From Zygnema cylindricum (Eukaryota > Streptophyta > Zygnematophyceae > Zygnematales > Zygnemataceae): a DNA stretch of 64,000 nucleotides. Where the stretch lies: positions 310,001-374,000 of the forward strand of contig JBBHKE010001395.1 in the NCBI GenBank assembly GCA_037447655.1. The letters are read 5' to 3'. Below the pieces are notes generated by a model. That model saw nothing but the letters and a program-made list of their open reading frames with translations. It had not been told where the DNA came from and did no database searches. Made by a program: the position numbers and the translations under genes. Shown here in pieces: positions 43,701 to 54,900 of this stretch. The first letter of the stretch is position 1. Every line of letters begins with the position of its first letter.

Positions 43701-45011
43701 AAGTTCCTTCACACGGGTAAGGTTAAGAACCGGAAAAACATCACCGGTTTCATTACCATAGCCGAAGTAATTTGCATTACCATAACCTCGACCGCCACCA
43801 CGGCCTCCTCCTCGACCGCCACCTCGGCCGCCTCTATCACCTCCTCTAGCTCCTCTTCCACCTCCGGAATCTCCACTCTTTGTATAACATTGAGAAATCG
43901 TATGCCCCCACTTACCACAAAAATGACATTGCTTGTCCTTATCCGGACAAGAGGATGACAAGTGTCCAAGCCGGTTACATCGGTAGCATGTCACATTGGA
44001 AAGATCCGAAGGAACATTTGGTGGACGACCTTGCTCCTTCTTGTTGCCTCGGCCGCCACCACCTCTCGGGCCGCCTCCTCTACCACCTCTTCTACCACCG
44101 GCATAGTTAAGATCCGGAATTTCGGGAGTAGTAGAGTTTAGAACTCCTCCTCCTCCACTTGAAGAAGGCGATGGAGTTCCCTCCGACATTTTGATAAAAT
44201 TAACTGTGAATCCGAAAGTATTATCCGCCTTTGCTCGTAAAATAGCCTTAAGATGCGAAAGCTTGTCCGGTAAAGCGTTAAGAAAAACGCTTAGTTTATC
44301 GGCATCCAAAATAACTCGACCATTGTTTAGTAATTGCTCGAGTATAATATTGAAGCGCTTCACGGTATCATCCATCAATTCATTTGACTTGATTTTAAAA
44401 TTCATAAAGTCCGTATAAACATATTGACCCTTGTTCTCAACGCCTTTCTCATATTGCTACTCAAGTGCTTGCCAACACTCATGGGCCGTTCTGTGAGCGA
44501 GAAAATGATCAAACACGGAAGAAGTGCAATTCTTCATCAAACCGGTCGTTGCCGCAATATCTTTCAACCTCCATTGAGCACGTGCCTTACTCTCGAGTGG
44601 CATTTTCTCTTCTCCATTGACAATCCTCCAAAGCCTCTTAAGAATAAGTTGATTTGAAATAAATTTCTTCCAAACCGCACAATTGGTGCCATTAAAGGCC
44701 ACGGATTTCCCTAACATATTATAATCATCTTTGTTATCCAATGCCTCTTCAAAATCTGAATCCTCCTCTATCTTTGCTTTACCTTTCCTAATTCTCTCTT
44801 TTATCTCACTCTCATTAGCTCCTCCACTGAATGGATCGGCAGCCTGAAATGAAGCAAATTCTCTTTTCTCACTAGATTGAGTTTGAAATCTTGAATCTAC
44901 ATATCTCATTAATGTATCAAACATCTCCTCAAATTTTCTCTCCGTATTCCGGGTCTCCTCAAATTAAGAACCCAAAAAACTGAACTCTCTTGCTCTCTCC
45001 GAAGTCGACAT
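43698..45011 (-). pseudogene. Family D Gag with two knuckles and RGG tracts
   Basis: Starts MSTSERAREFSF at 45011; an early TAA at about 44963 breaks it. MLGKSVAFNGTNCAVWKKF is the N-terminal copia Gag motif. A TAG lies near 44456, then NFKIKSNELMDDTVKRFN. The C-terminal half has two CCHC knuckles (CYRCNRLGHLSSSC and CHFCGKWGHTISQC) flanked by glycine/arginine-rich segments (GGRRGGRGGGPRGGGG and a longer one after the second knuckle). These resemble RGG boxes and presumably bind RNA. Confidence 0.9.
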
Positions 45012-45089
45012 GGGGGAAGGAGTATTTCTATTGTTCTTCCTCCCCATGCGCTCCCTCTCTATCTCCGAAGCACTAACTCTGATACCAAT

Positions 45090-45746
45090 TGTAAGATCTT
45101 AAGCAAAAGAGTTTCACTTAAAATAATTCACAAAACATAAATCATTTACACAGGGGAAGCTCATAAAAGACAAGAGGAATATTCAGAAAAAAAGATTTAT
45201 AAGTGTTCTTAGCCGAAGCCTCTTTACATCATCTCTCTTATCTCTTCTCTCTCTTCTCTATCCTCTTTAAATAATCTCTTACTCCAAGATTAATCCTTTA
45301 TGATTCAATCATGTAAGATTCAATTGATAGATTACTCTGCACATGTACACTGCTGCCTTTATAGTCGCTACTTTACGTAAGAGACAACAAGAAACGACAA
45401 GCAAAACTTAGCGTAGCGGCGAAGTTTGTCCCTAGCTGACTGTGCACTCTTCAATGAAAGTGCCACGAAGGAAGGCGCACACGCTTCTTCCTTCAAAACC
45501 GGTAACTCCAAATGTTGACTTTATCCCGTGTCGCCCCACGAACACACCTGCGCGCAAAATGTAACACATGCGCACGAAACAAACAAGTGACGCGAAACGA
45601 AATAGAAAATTTCGTTCGCGGACATCAAAAGTACTACCGCGTAACGATGTTGTACTTTTTATATGATGACGCAACATTTTGCGTCAAACAAACACAAGTT
45701 GGTATTACGCTTCGCGGAAATACAGCGAAACGACAATAATCCAACA
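45090..45746 (-). repeat. Family D 5' LTR
   Basis: 657 bp, starting TGTTGGATTATTGTCG at 45746 and ending AAGATCTTACA next to two bases and the primer-binding site. Confidence 0.92.
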
Positions 45747-46439
45747 ACTCCAACACTTTCAGTGGACGAAGTCCACTAATTTTCAGCGTTACACAAAATA
45801 CTATGGACGCACAAAACAAGCGCCAACCAAGGGACGCCAGCAAAGCAATACAAAAGAACTAAAGTACTAACATCGGAAATTAACTACAACAAAACTCACT
45901 GTACTAGAAGCAAACCAAAAACTTCAACTACCACAACGAACCCGATATTAACCTTGCTGGTCCACTATAGAGCCAGATCTTCCGGCGCCCGATTCCACAA
46001 TGTACCCAACACTTTGGATGACCAACTACGAAGTACAGTGGTTATTTTTTAACACTTGATCCTTTATGTGAAAGAGAAATTTCAGTTTGAGAAGAGAGAG
46101 AAAAGAGGCAAAAATCGGTGAGGGAGGAGCCGGATCCCAGGTATGGTGTGATAATTCATGATAGTGCGATGGAGAAGATGCAAAGATTGAAAAAAATCAT
46201 TTAGGGAAACAAAAGGTTCAAGACGACGATTCAAATTTTGGCAAAAAACGTAAGTACGTGGAGAGCTTCCGGATTTTCGGTTAGAACTATTCGTTTTAAC
46301 GAGACAAATTACGCAATTTGGAAAAGGTACATTCAAGGAGAACTAATTCGGAAACGGCTCTGGAAGAACGTGATTGGTGAAGAACATAAATCGTCTGATC
46401 CCAAAACACGAAAGGTGTGGAAACTAAAGGACGTCGCGA

Positions 46440-46655
46440 CAACAACACTGCTAATCCTTATTAACGTTAAAGATTTATTAGTGTTAATGCGAAACTAAAA
46501 TTTATAATGCCAATTTAGTGCAAAGAGACATGGTAGATTGTAGTCCACGTCCTTAAATAAAGTTGTTCACTCTACTTTGTGATTTTTGGCCAAAAAAGTC
46601 GCGACCGAATTAGTGTTATAAACACTAATAACGATAAGCGTTGCAGTGTTGTATA
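46440..46655. mobile_element. Degenerate TA-type MITE
   Basis: The interior shares GACATGGTAGATTGTAGTCC and CGTCCTTAAATA with the MITE at 53511-53713. The right end AACACTAATAACGATAAGCG is a decayed form of the family terminus. It interrupts the gag fragment. Confidence 0.45.
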
Positions 46656-46782
46656 TCGGAGGCTCCTTGCCGATATTCGACATGCACCTAATTTTGGGTA
46701 CCTGATAATCGAAACATTTCAAGTCTCATGAAAAATTGCACACAATTGGTTCATTCCGTTTTCTAATCCACAACACTGTAGA

Positions 46783-46829
46783 GAGGGGAGAGGGAGGGGA
46801 GAGAGGAGAGGGGAGAGGGAGAGGAAGAC
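46783..46829. repeat. Purine (GA/GGGA) tract
   Basis: Runs of GAGAGGGGAGAGGGAGGGG with no pyrimidines; triplex or G-quadruplex capable. Confidence 0.8.
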
Positions 46830-47045
46830 CTAGAAGGCTTGGAGAATCAGTTTTGAAAAAAGTGCGCAGAAGAGAGAAGAGCATGTGTTTCAGGATTTCT
46901 ACAGTTTAAAATTTAATTTAATGAGTCGATTGACGAAATTGCCAAAAGATACAAGATTCTAATTGAACATCTTGTTAAGTATGGTAGAGTCATAAAGGAA
47001 GGGGATAAGGTCTCAGTATTTCTAAATGCTCTACAGGAAAAAAAT

Positions 47046-47827
47046 GTATACCATCGTTGTTATTCAATAAAATAATCGATTGACTAGTAGGAATACCTTT
47101 TGTTGTCAATAGAATAACCGAATGAATATTAGGAATATATTTTCTTATCAATAAAAAGAATGAGCTTTGCATTCTAAGTTTAGTATAAGTCGCAACAGCG
47201 GAGATTGCGAAATTTGGATTTGAAAGTTAACAACAAAATTTTGTAACATTGGCTAAATAAACAACACAGTTACTAATAGAATGACAATTTATAACGTGAT
47301 ATTACAATACCCTGACATTAACAATATGAGACTTTCCTTTAGTAGAGCATCTGGACATAAATGGTTGACATGCGATAAAAGTAAGCATATTAGATATTGA
47401 CATTTTTTAGACCTAACGCAGCAATTATTTAACAACATTAACAATCTTGAGGAAATTAAATCATCTAGCGATAAGACATGAAGGCGATCAAACTAATGAG
47501 TTTTGAGATTTTGACATTTTCGAAGGGGTGGAAAATTAACAAATTGAGGGCTTTAATGCATAATATTTAGAGGAATGGATCGATGCTTTAAGAAGCCAAG
47601 AGACTTGACAATGAGGTAGGAACAATTTTGGAGGTTGAAAAGAGTTATTTTCATAAATTATTGTCATCATAGTGGCAATCAAAAGTTAACAAAAAGATGG
47701 TTCTATCAAAATTAGGCGAAAATCAACTCATTTTGGCTTCCCACATCTACTAAGATGTTGAATTAACTTCCCATAGAAATAAAAAAAAAACAAAAGAAAA
47801 AAAAAAAAGGAAAATAAATGTAACAAC
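47046..47827. other. AT-rich sequence without recognised content
   Basis: No reading frame or repeat ends recognised; it may be further decayed retrotransposon. Confidence 0.35.
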
Positions 47828-48347
47828 TACAATGAATCGTTATTGGTATCAAAGTCACTAATTTAGGTTCTTAAAATTTGATTTTTTCTTCAACAGGATC
47901 GTGATTTTCCTGGCGTAATTAAGGTATCGTACAAAATAAAGTAAAGCCCGAAAGTACAATAAAATATAAATAGTGTGGTGTACGGTCGATGTCAAACCGT
48001 ACATAACTGCACCTTTTCAAGTGAAATTTTACAAAAAATGAATTAAATCAGACGCGCACGCATAGAAACGTGAGATCAAAAAAAGGGATTTGTCGACACG
48101 TAAATTAGTATAGCATGTATGGATATTCGTACGATTTCTAATATTTTTTACGGATACATTTATTAATGTATATAATCGTATGGCGAATATTCCATTTTTG
48201 CTGCTCCCAAATTACTAAAATTAGCATAAACGCAGAAATTAGAATACACCTTTTTTTTGAAAAAAATCAAATTCTTAATTATATCAATTACGGTAAATTA
48301 TCTTCAACACTATTTAAACTTTGACACTAATAACGATTTGCGGTGTA
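47828..48347. mobile_element. TA-target MITE, long form
   Basis: Left TA-CAATGAATCGTTATTGG and right CACTAATAACGATTTGCGGTG-TA. Interior TCAAAGTCACTAATTTAGG and AATAGTGTGGTGTACGGTCG are shared with 54430-54620 and partly with 50765-51287. Confidence 0.7.
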
Positions 48348-48973
48348 CCATAGTTCATTTGGAATGTTAAATTGATGGTCGTCGGTTTGTGAATTTTCCA
48401 TGACAAACTTGCTTAAAGTAATTTGAGATTTGACATGAATCGGACACCACGGCGCTATTATTTTAAGTAAGATCTGAACAAAAATTTCCACAAATACATT
48501 TTTTTATTTCTTTTTTCAACAAAGATGGAAGAAGGTACAGAACTCGGTATTGGGTCTTGGTTCAAGCAAAAAAAAAAAATATATTGATCGACATGAATTT
48601 TTATTTTTCAATGTACGTTTAAGTATTATTATTTAAGAGAAATCAGCATAAACATGGTACTAAATATAATAAAATAAATACCTAAACACAAGTTTAGTGC
48701 CACTCTCTGGTAATGTGTAAGGATATCCCATCATTATGATATCAAAGTGAACAATTTACCAACATCTTAACAAGCACTTTATTTTTTTTCCTTGTATAAA
48801 CAATATTAATCATAAACATTTGCAACATCTCCAAACCACATTTTCCCATTCAACACCTAAAATATCCTATCCCACCCCTTATATTAACATAAACAGTAGG
48901 AAAATAAACCATAGTCTTCGTGATAGAAAAGAAAACTTATCTCCTTAGAGGACAAAACGTTCAAAATCTATTC
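48348..48973. other. AT-rich flank downstream of the Cys-rich gene
   Basis: 3' flank of the minus-strand gene at 48974; nothing else recognised. Confidence 0.35.
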
Positions 48974-49443
48974 CTACATAGGATAAGGAGGATAAGGTTC
49001 TGGTGGTAGACAGTTGCCACCTAACAACCTATACGGAGGTTTACAAACGCATTTGAACCAACAATTGATAGTTTCACAAGTAAAAAAAGGGAAACAATCG
49101 ACCGTGTCACATGAAATACAATGTGGGGGTGGTGATTTTATCACTGCTTTAGGTGGTGGTGGTGAAATTAACACTTTTTTTGGTGGTGGTGAAATCAACA
49201 CTTTTTTTGGTGGAGGTGAAATCGACACTTTTTTTGGTGGTGGTGGTGAGGGTGGTGGCGACTTTTTTTTGGGCGGAGGTGGTGGTAAAACACACTTGTC
49301 TTTTTTTATGATATAAGGAAGTTCACAAATACATGAAACTCGACAATTGATTTCTCGACACGTGTAGCCAGGTAAGCAATCGACGAACGAACATGATTTG
49401 CATATCGGGGGAGTAGATTTCGGCGGAGGTCGCTTTTGAATTC
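48974..49443 (-). CDS. Proline-rich protein with twin 8-cysteine modules (last exon)
   Basis: Minus-strand exon from acceptor TAAACAG (ends at 49444) to TAG 48976-48974, about 156 codons. It encodes RPPPKSTPPI, then module 1 (CKSCSFVDCLPGYTC, REINCRVSCIC, DKC). A stalk of (K)KVLISPPP-type repeats with PPPPP runs follows, then module 2 (CISCDTVDCFPFFTC, ETINCWFKCVC, GGNC) and an EPYPPYPM end. Both modules share C-x2-C-x4-C-x5-C-x4-C-x3-C-x-C-x(10-13)-C. The stalk resembles extensin-type, hydroxylatable wall proteins, so secretion is likely. The signal-peptide exon upstream (beyond 49443) was not identified. I do not recognise the module as a named family. Confidence 0.6.
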
Positions 49444-50764
49444 CTGTTTAGAGAAAATAAATGGACCAAAATAAGTATGGATGCTAATTGGTTACAAAAT
49501 ACGTTAATAGATAAAAAAAATCAATTTCGTCAATATTGCAAACAATAAAACCGTAGAATAGAGAGGGTACGCATCACAATCATAGTGGTTTTGACAAATT
49601 GGATGTTTCATTCATCAACTTTAATTTTTTTATCACAGGATAAGAAAAAAATGGTGAAGAAAACAATCAAACATAAAAACCAAATTGTGGTGAGCTAATA
49701 AAGTACGCATTGTTCCATTGACATCATTTTAGGAAATATTTCTTTGCTATGCTGTACATTTACGTGCATTTTTCTAAACACAAGTTTTCAATTTTATAAA
49801 TTTCAAAAATAAAAGATTTATTTTGGAATTCTCAACAAAACAATAATTCATCGCACACCCATAAATGTGAAACTTTATTAATTCGAAACCAAACCAAAAG
49901 TGTATAAGAAATAGAAATTAAACAAGGGACAAAGTAATGTTGGCCAAAAATTTAACAAAGTTAGAAAAGTCTTAACGTTTAAACGCCACTGGTTCAAAAA
50001 ATAGTCATGATTTTTTAGTTTGTCCGTACTAGACGCCTCGGAAAACCTGAAAAATATTGAGGGATAGAGTGCTTCTTTTGAGAAGGATCGTGTGTATGTC
50101 GAGGTTTAATAAAAACGGTGTATCGGTGTATCGGTGCTCGGACGATATATACGGGAATTGTTTAGGAGTGTCCGTTTGTCCGTACGGTTCGGTTTTTGTC
50201 CGTACGGTTTGGTTGCTCTTTTTAATTTGGTCGTAATATCAATTTGGGGCCAGTTGGTTGTGAACAATTTTAAGTGTGTCCTTTTACTAATTTCAATGCT
50301 TCGATTCCGTACTGTTACAGAACTGTTGTAAATAAGAAATATATAATTCTATATGAGGAAGAGAGAAAAAAAAAGGAGGTTTTGAGTTCCTTTGCATCTA
50401 CATTACCTTCCACGAAACGGGCTGCCTCAACCGGCGTCGCCAGAACATGCCACGTGGCAAATAATACAGCGGGTAGCAAAGCAAAGAAAAGGGACACGTG
50501 TCGAGCCATTTCAAAAACTCTCAAAGAGATGCCTCTAGGGAAGAAACTGAGAAAGTACAAAACGTAGATTTTCGTTTTCTATCCAAAACTCCTCTGAACC
50601 ACTCACGACCTACAATAGGCCTAAAGTATAATCGTACGGATAACGCCTTCCTCTGACAACCAGTACAATTCAGACTAGGTTTCTTAAATTTTGGCAGGCG
50701 GTGTGGACCGTGTGGACATAAGGAGACAGGTTCAAAAAACGAGTTAGTCCCACACTTCGCAAAG
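49444..50764. other. Intergenic or intronic sequence
   Basis: Upstream side of the Cys-rich gene. A short frame ending LKEMPLGKKLRKYKT (about 50400-50567) is rich in basic residues but not recognisable. No transposon ends seen. Confidence 0.3.
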
Positions 50765-51287
50765 TACACCGTGAACCGTTATTAGCGTGTTGGTCGCTAA
50801 TTGAGGTACCGTGTTTTTTTCGGCAAATTCTCAAATAGAATTATACATTCTAAATGTTCCTACACGTTATTTGAGGTGTTCCATAAAATAGGATTCATGA
50901 CTCTAATATAGTTCCATCGTAAATAGTGTGGTGTACGGTCTGTCAGAGACGTACTTTTTTGTACTTTTTCATGTAGAAAAGTACAGAAAAGATATTCATG
51001 CTGTCAAGGAGTCGCGCTAACATGTAATTGCGTAAATATTTTTTGGCATTCGCGGATGTAAAAAAAACGTGACGGCGTACGATTTGAACAATTTCGTACA
51101 TGCACATATTTTAGTGTGGAGATATTCTGCACCGAAAATTTTTACAAAGCAATTTACAAATTAGAGTATACGAAAAATTAGAATAAAAATTATTTCCAAA
51201 AAAAACGACATTCCCAATTAGCGTAAACAACGCTAATTGTTTCATTTCGCTATCTATTTCATTACGCTAATAGCGATTCACGGTGTA
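50765..51287. mobile_element. TA-target MITE, long form
   Basis: TA-CACCGTGAACCGTTATTAGCG at the left and CGCTAATAGCGATTCACGGTG-TA at the right: inverted termini of about 21 bp with one mismatch. The interior includes AATAGTGTGGTGTACGGTC. Non-coding. Confidence 0.8.
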
Positions 51288-52111
51288 CTGCCCGGGTACC
51301 TTGCGATTTTAGGGTCATAGGGTTATAAGTTGTGTTTTTTTTTTAATAAAAAAAAAACGAATGAGAAAAAAACCCTAAACATATTTATACACACGACGTC
51401 CGCGCGGCGCGGCGCGTCGTAAAACGAAATGAGTGTGGACGTCGAGAGTAAAAGTCTCACACGTTGTCCGTAGCGCGAAAATCGCAAGGTTCAATAACGT
51501 ACCTGCCTTCCTTCGAATATCCATACATATCTGTACATCTATTGTTTATTAGCGATATTTCTAAACGCTAATAACGATTCAAGGTGTAGTCTTCGGCCCC
51601 CGCGGACTTGACTTTTGTTGACCCGTACTCATTTATATTGGCCAAATTCCACACGTGCAACCAACGGCTGCAAATTTTTGCGCCTGTCAGAGTGACAAAG
51701 TTGCATGGAACTGTAAAAGTACAATCGATTGTAACACTGGAATTATTAGAGTACAACGCTAATTGCTTTGAGTGTTAGTAACACTCTATCCAGCCGCCAT
51801 ACATACGACCGATTTACATAAAATGGAATGATTTAGGGTGGGGCTCCATCAGGCAAAAAGTGGGGTTGTTTACTGGAAAACGTACCTTTCTGTACTATGC
51901 TGTACTACCATTTTTTTTTTTTTTTTTTTTTAACAAGCTTAAGGAGATTCGGCAAAATTCTCCAAACTTTTGGGCAAAAATTTCAACCGTCCGATTTTGA
52001 GTTTTTGAAGCAAACGCTCCTTCTGTCAGTGTCTGGACATTCTCCAAAAATCCACAAAAAACGATAAAGTACAAATTTTCATTTTGAAAAGGATTTCAAA
52101 ACAGTTGGTGC
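51288..52111. other. Mixed repeat-rich interval
   Basis: A lone right MITE terminus (CGCTAATAACGATTCAAGGTG-TA, 51567-51589), a GC-rich quasi-palindrome at about 51391-51420 (ACGACG...CGTCGT), and a T homopolymer of about 22 bases at 51911-51932. No gene. Confidence 0.5.
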
Positions 52112-52119
52112 AACGAAAT

Positions 52120-52812
52120 CATAGTTCAAAAGTAGGTGAAAGTAGGCCCATACAGTATGCCTACTGTATGCAAAACATACAATATGCCCTTAAGACCCAT
52201 ATTGTATTGGTCGAAAAATGAAAAAAAAGGTTAAGAGGGTTGAGTTGCACATCGATTGATAGAGAATTAAACGGCATGTCTAAATTTTGAAAAAAATTCG
52301 GACAAAAAATAATTTTTCTGTGAATTTTGAGGTGTTTTTTATTTTAACCGTCAGATTTGGATGATCGGACGGTTGTGAATTTTGAGGTGTTTTTTATTTT
52401 AACCGTCAGATTTGGACGATCGGACGGTCGCTGATCAAAGTAGCGATCTTAAGAAGATCACATGAAAAGCCCATAACACAACTTACGATAGGACAATTTG
52501 TCATATTAGCGTCTGAAATTTTGACGGCCACACTAAATAAAGCCTCAAATTGACCAACCAGGTTGCCCGTCCGCGTTTTTTTTTTTCTCCGGGTTTTTTT
52601 TCCGGCGGAATGTCATCCTACGCCGCGTCTGTTCGCTAAAAAATTTCGTCAGGTGGCGTGCGCTGTACTATGATCATACGTCATATTCGTACGATCGTAC
52701 AAGAGTGTCCGCAACTCACACCCATACAATATGCCTACTCTACGCGAGTTTAGTGCCAAGTTTTGTGCGCCTACCAAAGGCCTACCATAAAAACGCCTAC
52801 TTTTGAACTATG
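52120..52812. mobile_element. hAT-type MITE with 8-bp target duplication
   Basis: The 17-bp perfect terminal inverted repeat CATAGTTCAAAAGTAGG (52120-52136 and 52796-52812) is flanked by AACGAAAT on both sides (52112-52119 and 52813-52820). An 8-bp duplication is the hAT signature. No transposase inside. A 55-bp direct duplication lies at 52321-52430. Confidence 0.85.
52321..52430. repeat. 55-bp tandem duplication inside the hAT MITE
   Basis: TGAATTTTGAGGTG...TTTGGAYGATCGGACGGT occurs twice in a row (52321-52375 and 52376-52430), almost identical. Confidence 0.9.
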
Positions 52813-53299
52813 AACGAAATGACAAGAACGTACGAAATGTACATTCGTCTAGCGCTCCTAGAAATTTTAATATGTGTTCGTCCGTACATATGCCGTTCAG
52901 ATTTTGTGTTTTTCGAATATTTTAACACTTGGCTGGTTGAGCTGGAACCTAGGTGGCTCCAATTGCAATGCAGCACGTAAGCAATAAGTGCCTTAATGGC
53001 ACAACCTAATGGAGAAGTGATACAAACATTGTTGCTATTATCGATTACTGGAAACGCTTGATGGACCACGACCCTTAGGGTATGTCCCCATGTATTAGAG
53101 TATCGACTTTTTCTTATCGTTTTCCCCCAAAGCGCAATTATGTACGAGAAAAACTTTAGCCGTACAAAAAAATCAATTCTTCAAAAGTACAGCGAACGTC
53201 AAGTCGATACTTTGAATGTTGTTTGTTGTCACAAGACAAAATGAGCCCGTTACACGGGGAAGGTTCGTGTTGTGTGTGTTTATGGTTGTATAAAGTTTT

Positions 53300-54260
53300 T
53301 AGCTAGTGTAATGGTTTGAGCCCTAGTTGTCCAATTTGTACGGATTTGGATTTTATTTCCGATTTTAACGTAGTATTCGCGACTTTTATACTTTTCTTGA
53401 AATTCGTTTAGTTTTCACTGTACGAACATACACGAAAATGTACGGCGAGCATATCATAGAAAATCTTTACAAAATCTTAAAATGGACGGAAAATTAAGAG
53501 AAATGTACAGTACACCTTGAATCGTTATTAGCGCATAGAAATTATTAGTGTAAAGAATAAAATATCATCATTCATTCTAATTTAGTTCGAGGAGACGTGG
53601 CAGATTATGGTCCACGTCCTTAAATAGTGTAATTTGTTATATTTGAGGTATCAATGTCAAAATTTTGGGGTGCCGATATAGCGTACATAAGGCTAATAAC
53701 GATTCACGGTGTAATACACTAAAAGTGTACCATACAAAACCTAATGGTACAACAACCTTTTGGCGGTCGTACTCAAATATAAAGGAATGTACGACAATGT
53801 ACCCTAAAAACCCTAAAATTCCCCCTTTAATTACCCAAATATGTACGAAAATTTATGACCACTGTACGTCATTGCACGCAATGTGTAGCGCAACTGTATT
53901 AAAATTTACGGGAATGTACGGAAATGTACCATCCAAACCCTAAAATATATAACCCTAACATATATGGAAACTATTGACGATGTACTTACATGTGTGAAAA
54001 GTGTGGGGTAGTTATACTCAAACACATAGAATGTAACGAAATGTACTCTAAAGCCTTAAAAATCCCTTAAACAACCCTTAAAGGTGTAAAATGTAGGGAC
54101 ATTGTTAGGAAATGTACAGATTTGTAATGCTACATAGGTAGGTACGCATTTCATAACATTTATTTCATCGTTAAATACGTATCGTGCGTAGTATTCGCTC
54201 ATTTGTTTTGTGGGTATTATGCGCGCGGGACATCTATGGTCAATCTGCACGCTATGCGCC
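53300..54260. repeat. GTAC-rich dispersed repeat, second copy
   Basis: Collinear with about 37840-38270: AGAAATGTACA, AAAGTGTACC, ATATAAAG, CGTACGACAATGT, ACCCTAAAAACCC, then GCGCGGGACATCTATGG. Interrupted by the MITE at 53511-53713. Confidence 0.6.
53511..53713. mobile_element. TA-target MITE, short form
   Basis: TA-CACCTTGAATCGTTATTAGCG at left and GGCTAATAACGATTCACGGTG-TA at right, 203 bp. Its host repeat has an uninterrupted relative at about 37965-38010, which supports insertion at a TA. Confidence 0.82.
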
Positions 54261-54427
54261 ACTTTTGGCGGACTAAACTTACTTTTAACGACAATTTTTT
54301 AAGGGCCGGTACGGCTGGTAGTCTGTACTGAGGACTGTTGGCAGCTTTAAATTGTGTCAGCCGTACGGTTGTCTGTATTGCAACGCTTGTGCCAGCGTTA
54401 CGGCGGTCCGTACCGCGACCCACGGCA

Positions 54428-54620
54428 ACGCTTCAACGCGAATCGTTTTTAGTGTCAAAGTCACTAATTTGGGTTCTTAAAATTTTGATTTTTTTTCTCA
54501 AATATGATTAGATGATTTTAATTTTTCTCTGACATTAATAAAGGTTCCGTACAAAATAAGGTAAAGAACGAAAATACTATAAGATCTAAATAGTGTGGTG
54601 TACGGTCGATGTCACACTAT
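54428..54620. mobile_element. TA-type MITE, left part only
   Basis: GCGAATCGTTTTTAGTGTCAAAGTCACTAATTTGGG through AATAGTGTGGTGTACGGTCGATGTC matches 47828 onward. The right half is replaced by a minisatellite. Confidence 0.6.
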
Positions 54621-54631
54621 ACATAAATGTA

Positions 54632-54900
54632 CCGGCAGTATGTACTGCCGACGCACAGCACCGTAACATTGTGCCTGCGTTACGGCAATATCTACTGCCG
54701 ACGCACGGCACCGTACGGCAGTATGTACTGCCGACGCACGGCACCGTAACATTGTGCCTGCGGTACGACAGTTTGTACTGCCGACGCACGGCACCGTATC
54801 ATTGTGCTTGCGGTACGACAGTATGTATTGCCGACGCACGTCACCGTAACATTGTGCCTGCGGTACGGCAGTATGTACTGTTGACGCACGGCAATGTTAG
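54632..54900. repeat. 50-bp GC-rich minisatellite
   Basis: Units start at 54632, 54682 (33-bp short copy), 54715, 54765, 54815 and 54865. Core CGGCAGTATGTACTGCCGAC, then GCACGGCACCGTAACATTGTG. Each unit contains a CAGTATGTACTG palindrome. The open frames on both strands here are by-products of the repeat. Confidence 0.9.

Larger units (their letters stand above)
40549..45746 (-). mobile_element. Ty1/copia family D, complete but defective
   Basis: LTRs at 40549-41211 and 45090-45746 share most of their sequence. Ends are TGT...ACA, and the target duplication is ACTCT (40544-40548) against ACTCC (45747-45751). On the minus strand, canonical primer-binding site TGGTATCAGAGTTA is at 45087-45074 and the polypurine tract AAGAGGGGGAT is next to the left LTR. 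The internal region has lost the RT palm and most of RNase H. Confidence 0.92.
46229..47045 (+). pseudogene. Copia gag fragment (plus strand), interrupted
   Basis: TIRFNETNYAIWKRYIQGEL, RKRLWKNVIGEE and VWKLKDVATTTLL (46280-46450) match family D Gag NGTNCAVWKKF...RLKDIAATTGL. After about 400 bp of inserted sequence, KAWRISFEK and VFQDFYSLKFNL (46845-46920), then IEHLVKYGRVIKEGDKVSVFLNALQEK (46960-47042), continue the same domain order. The insert holds a MITE relic and a GA-rich tract. Confidence 0.65.

Noticed and set aside
50400-50567. Possible exon of a basic protein (KEMPLGKKLRK)
   Set aside because: No homologous family recognised, no convincing splice sites, and the composition matches neighbouring non-coding DNA.
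53100-53212. Small MITE with GTATCGACT ends
   Set aside because: The inverted match is only about 9-10 bp and no target duplication is visible.
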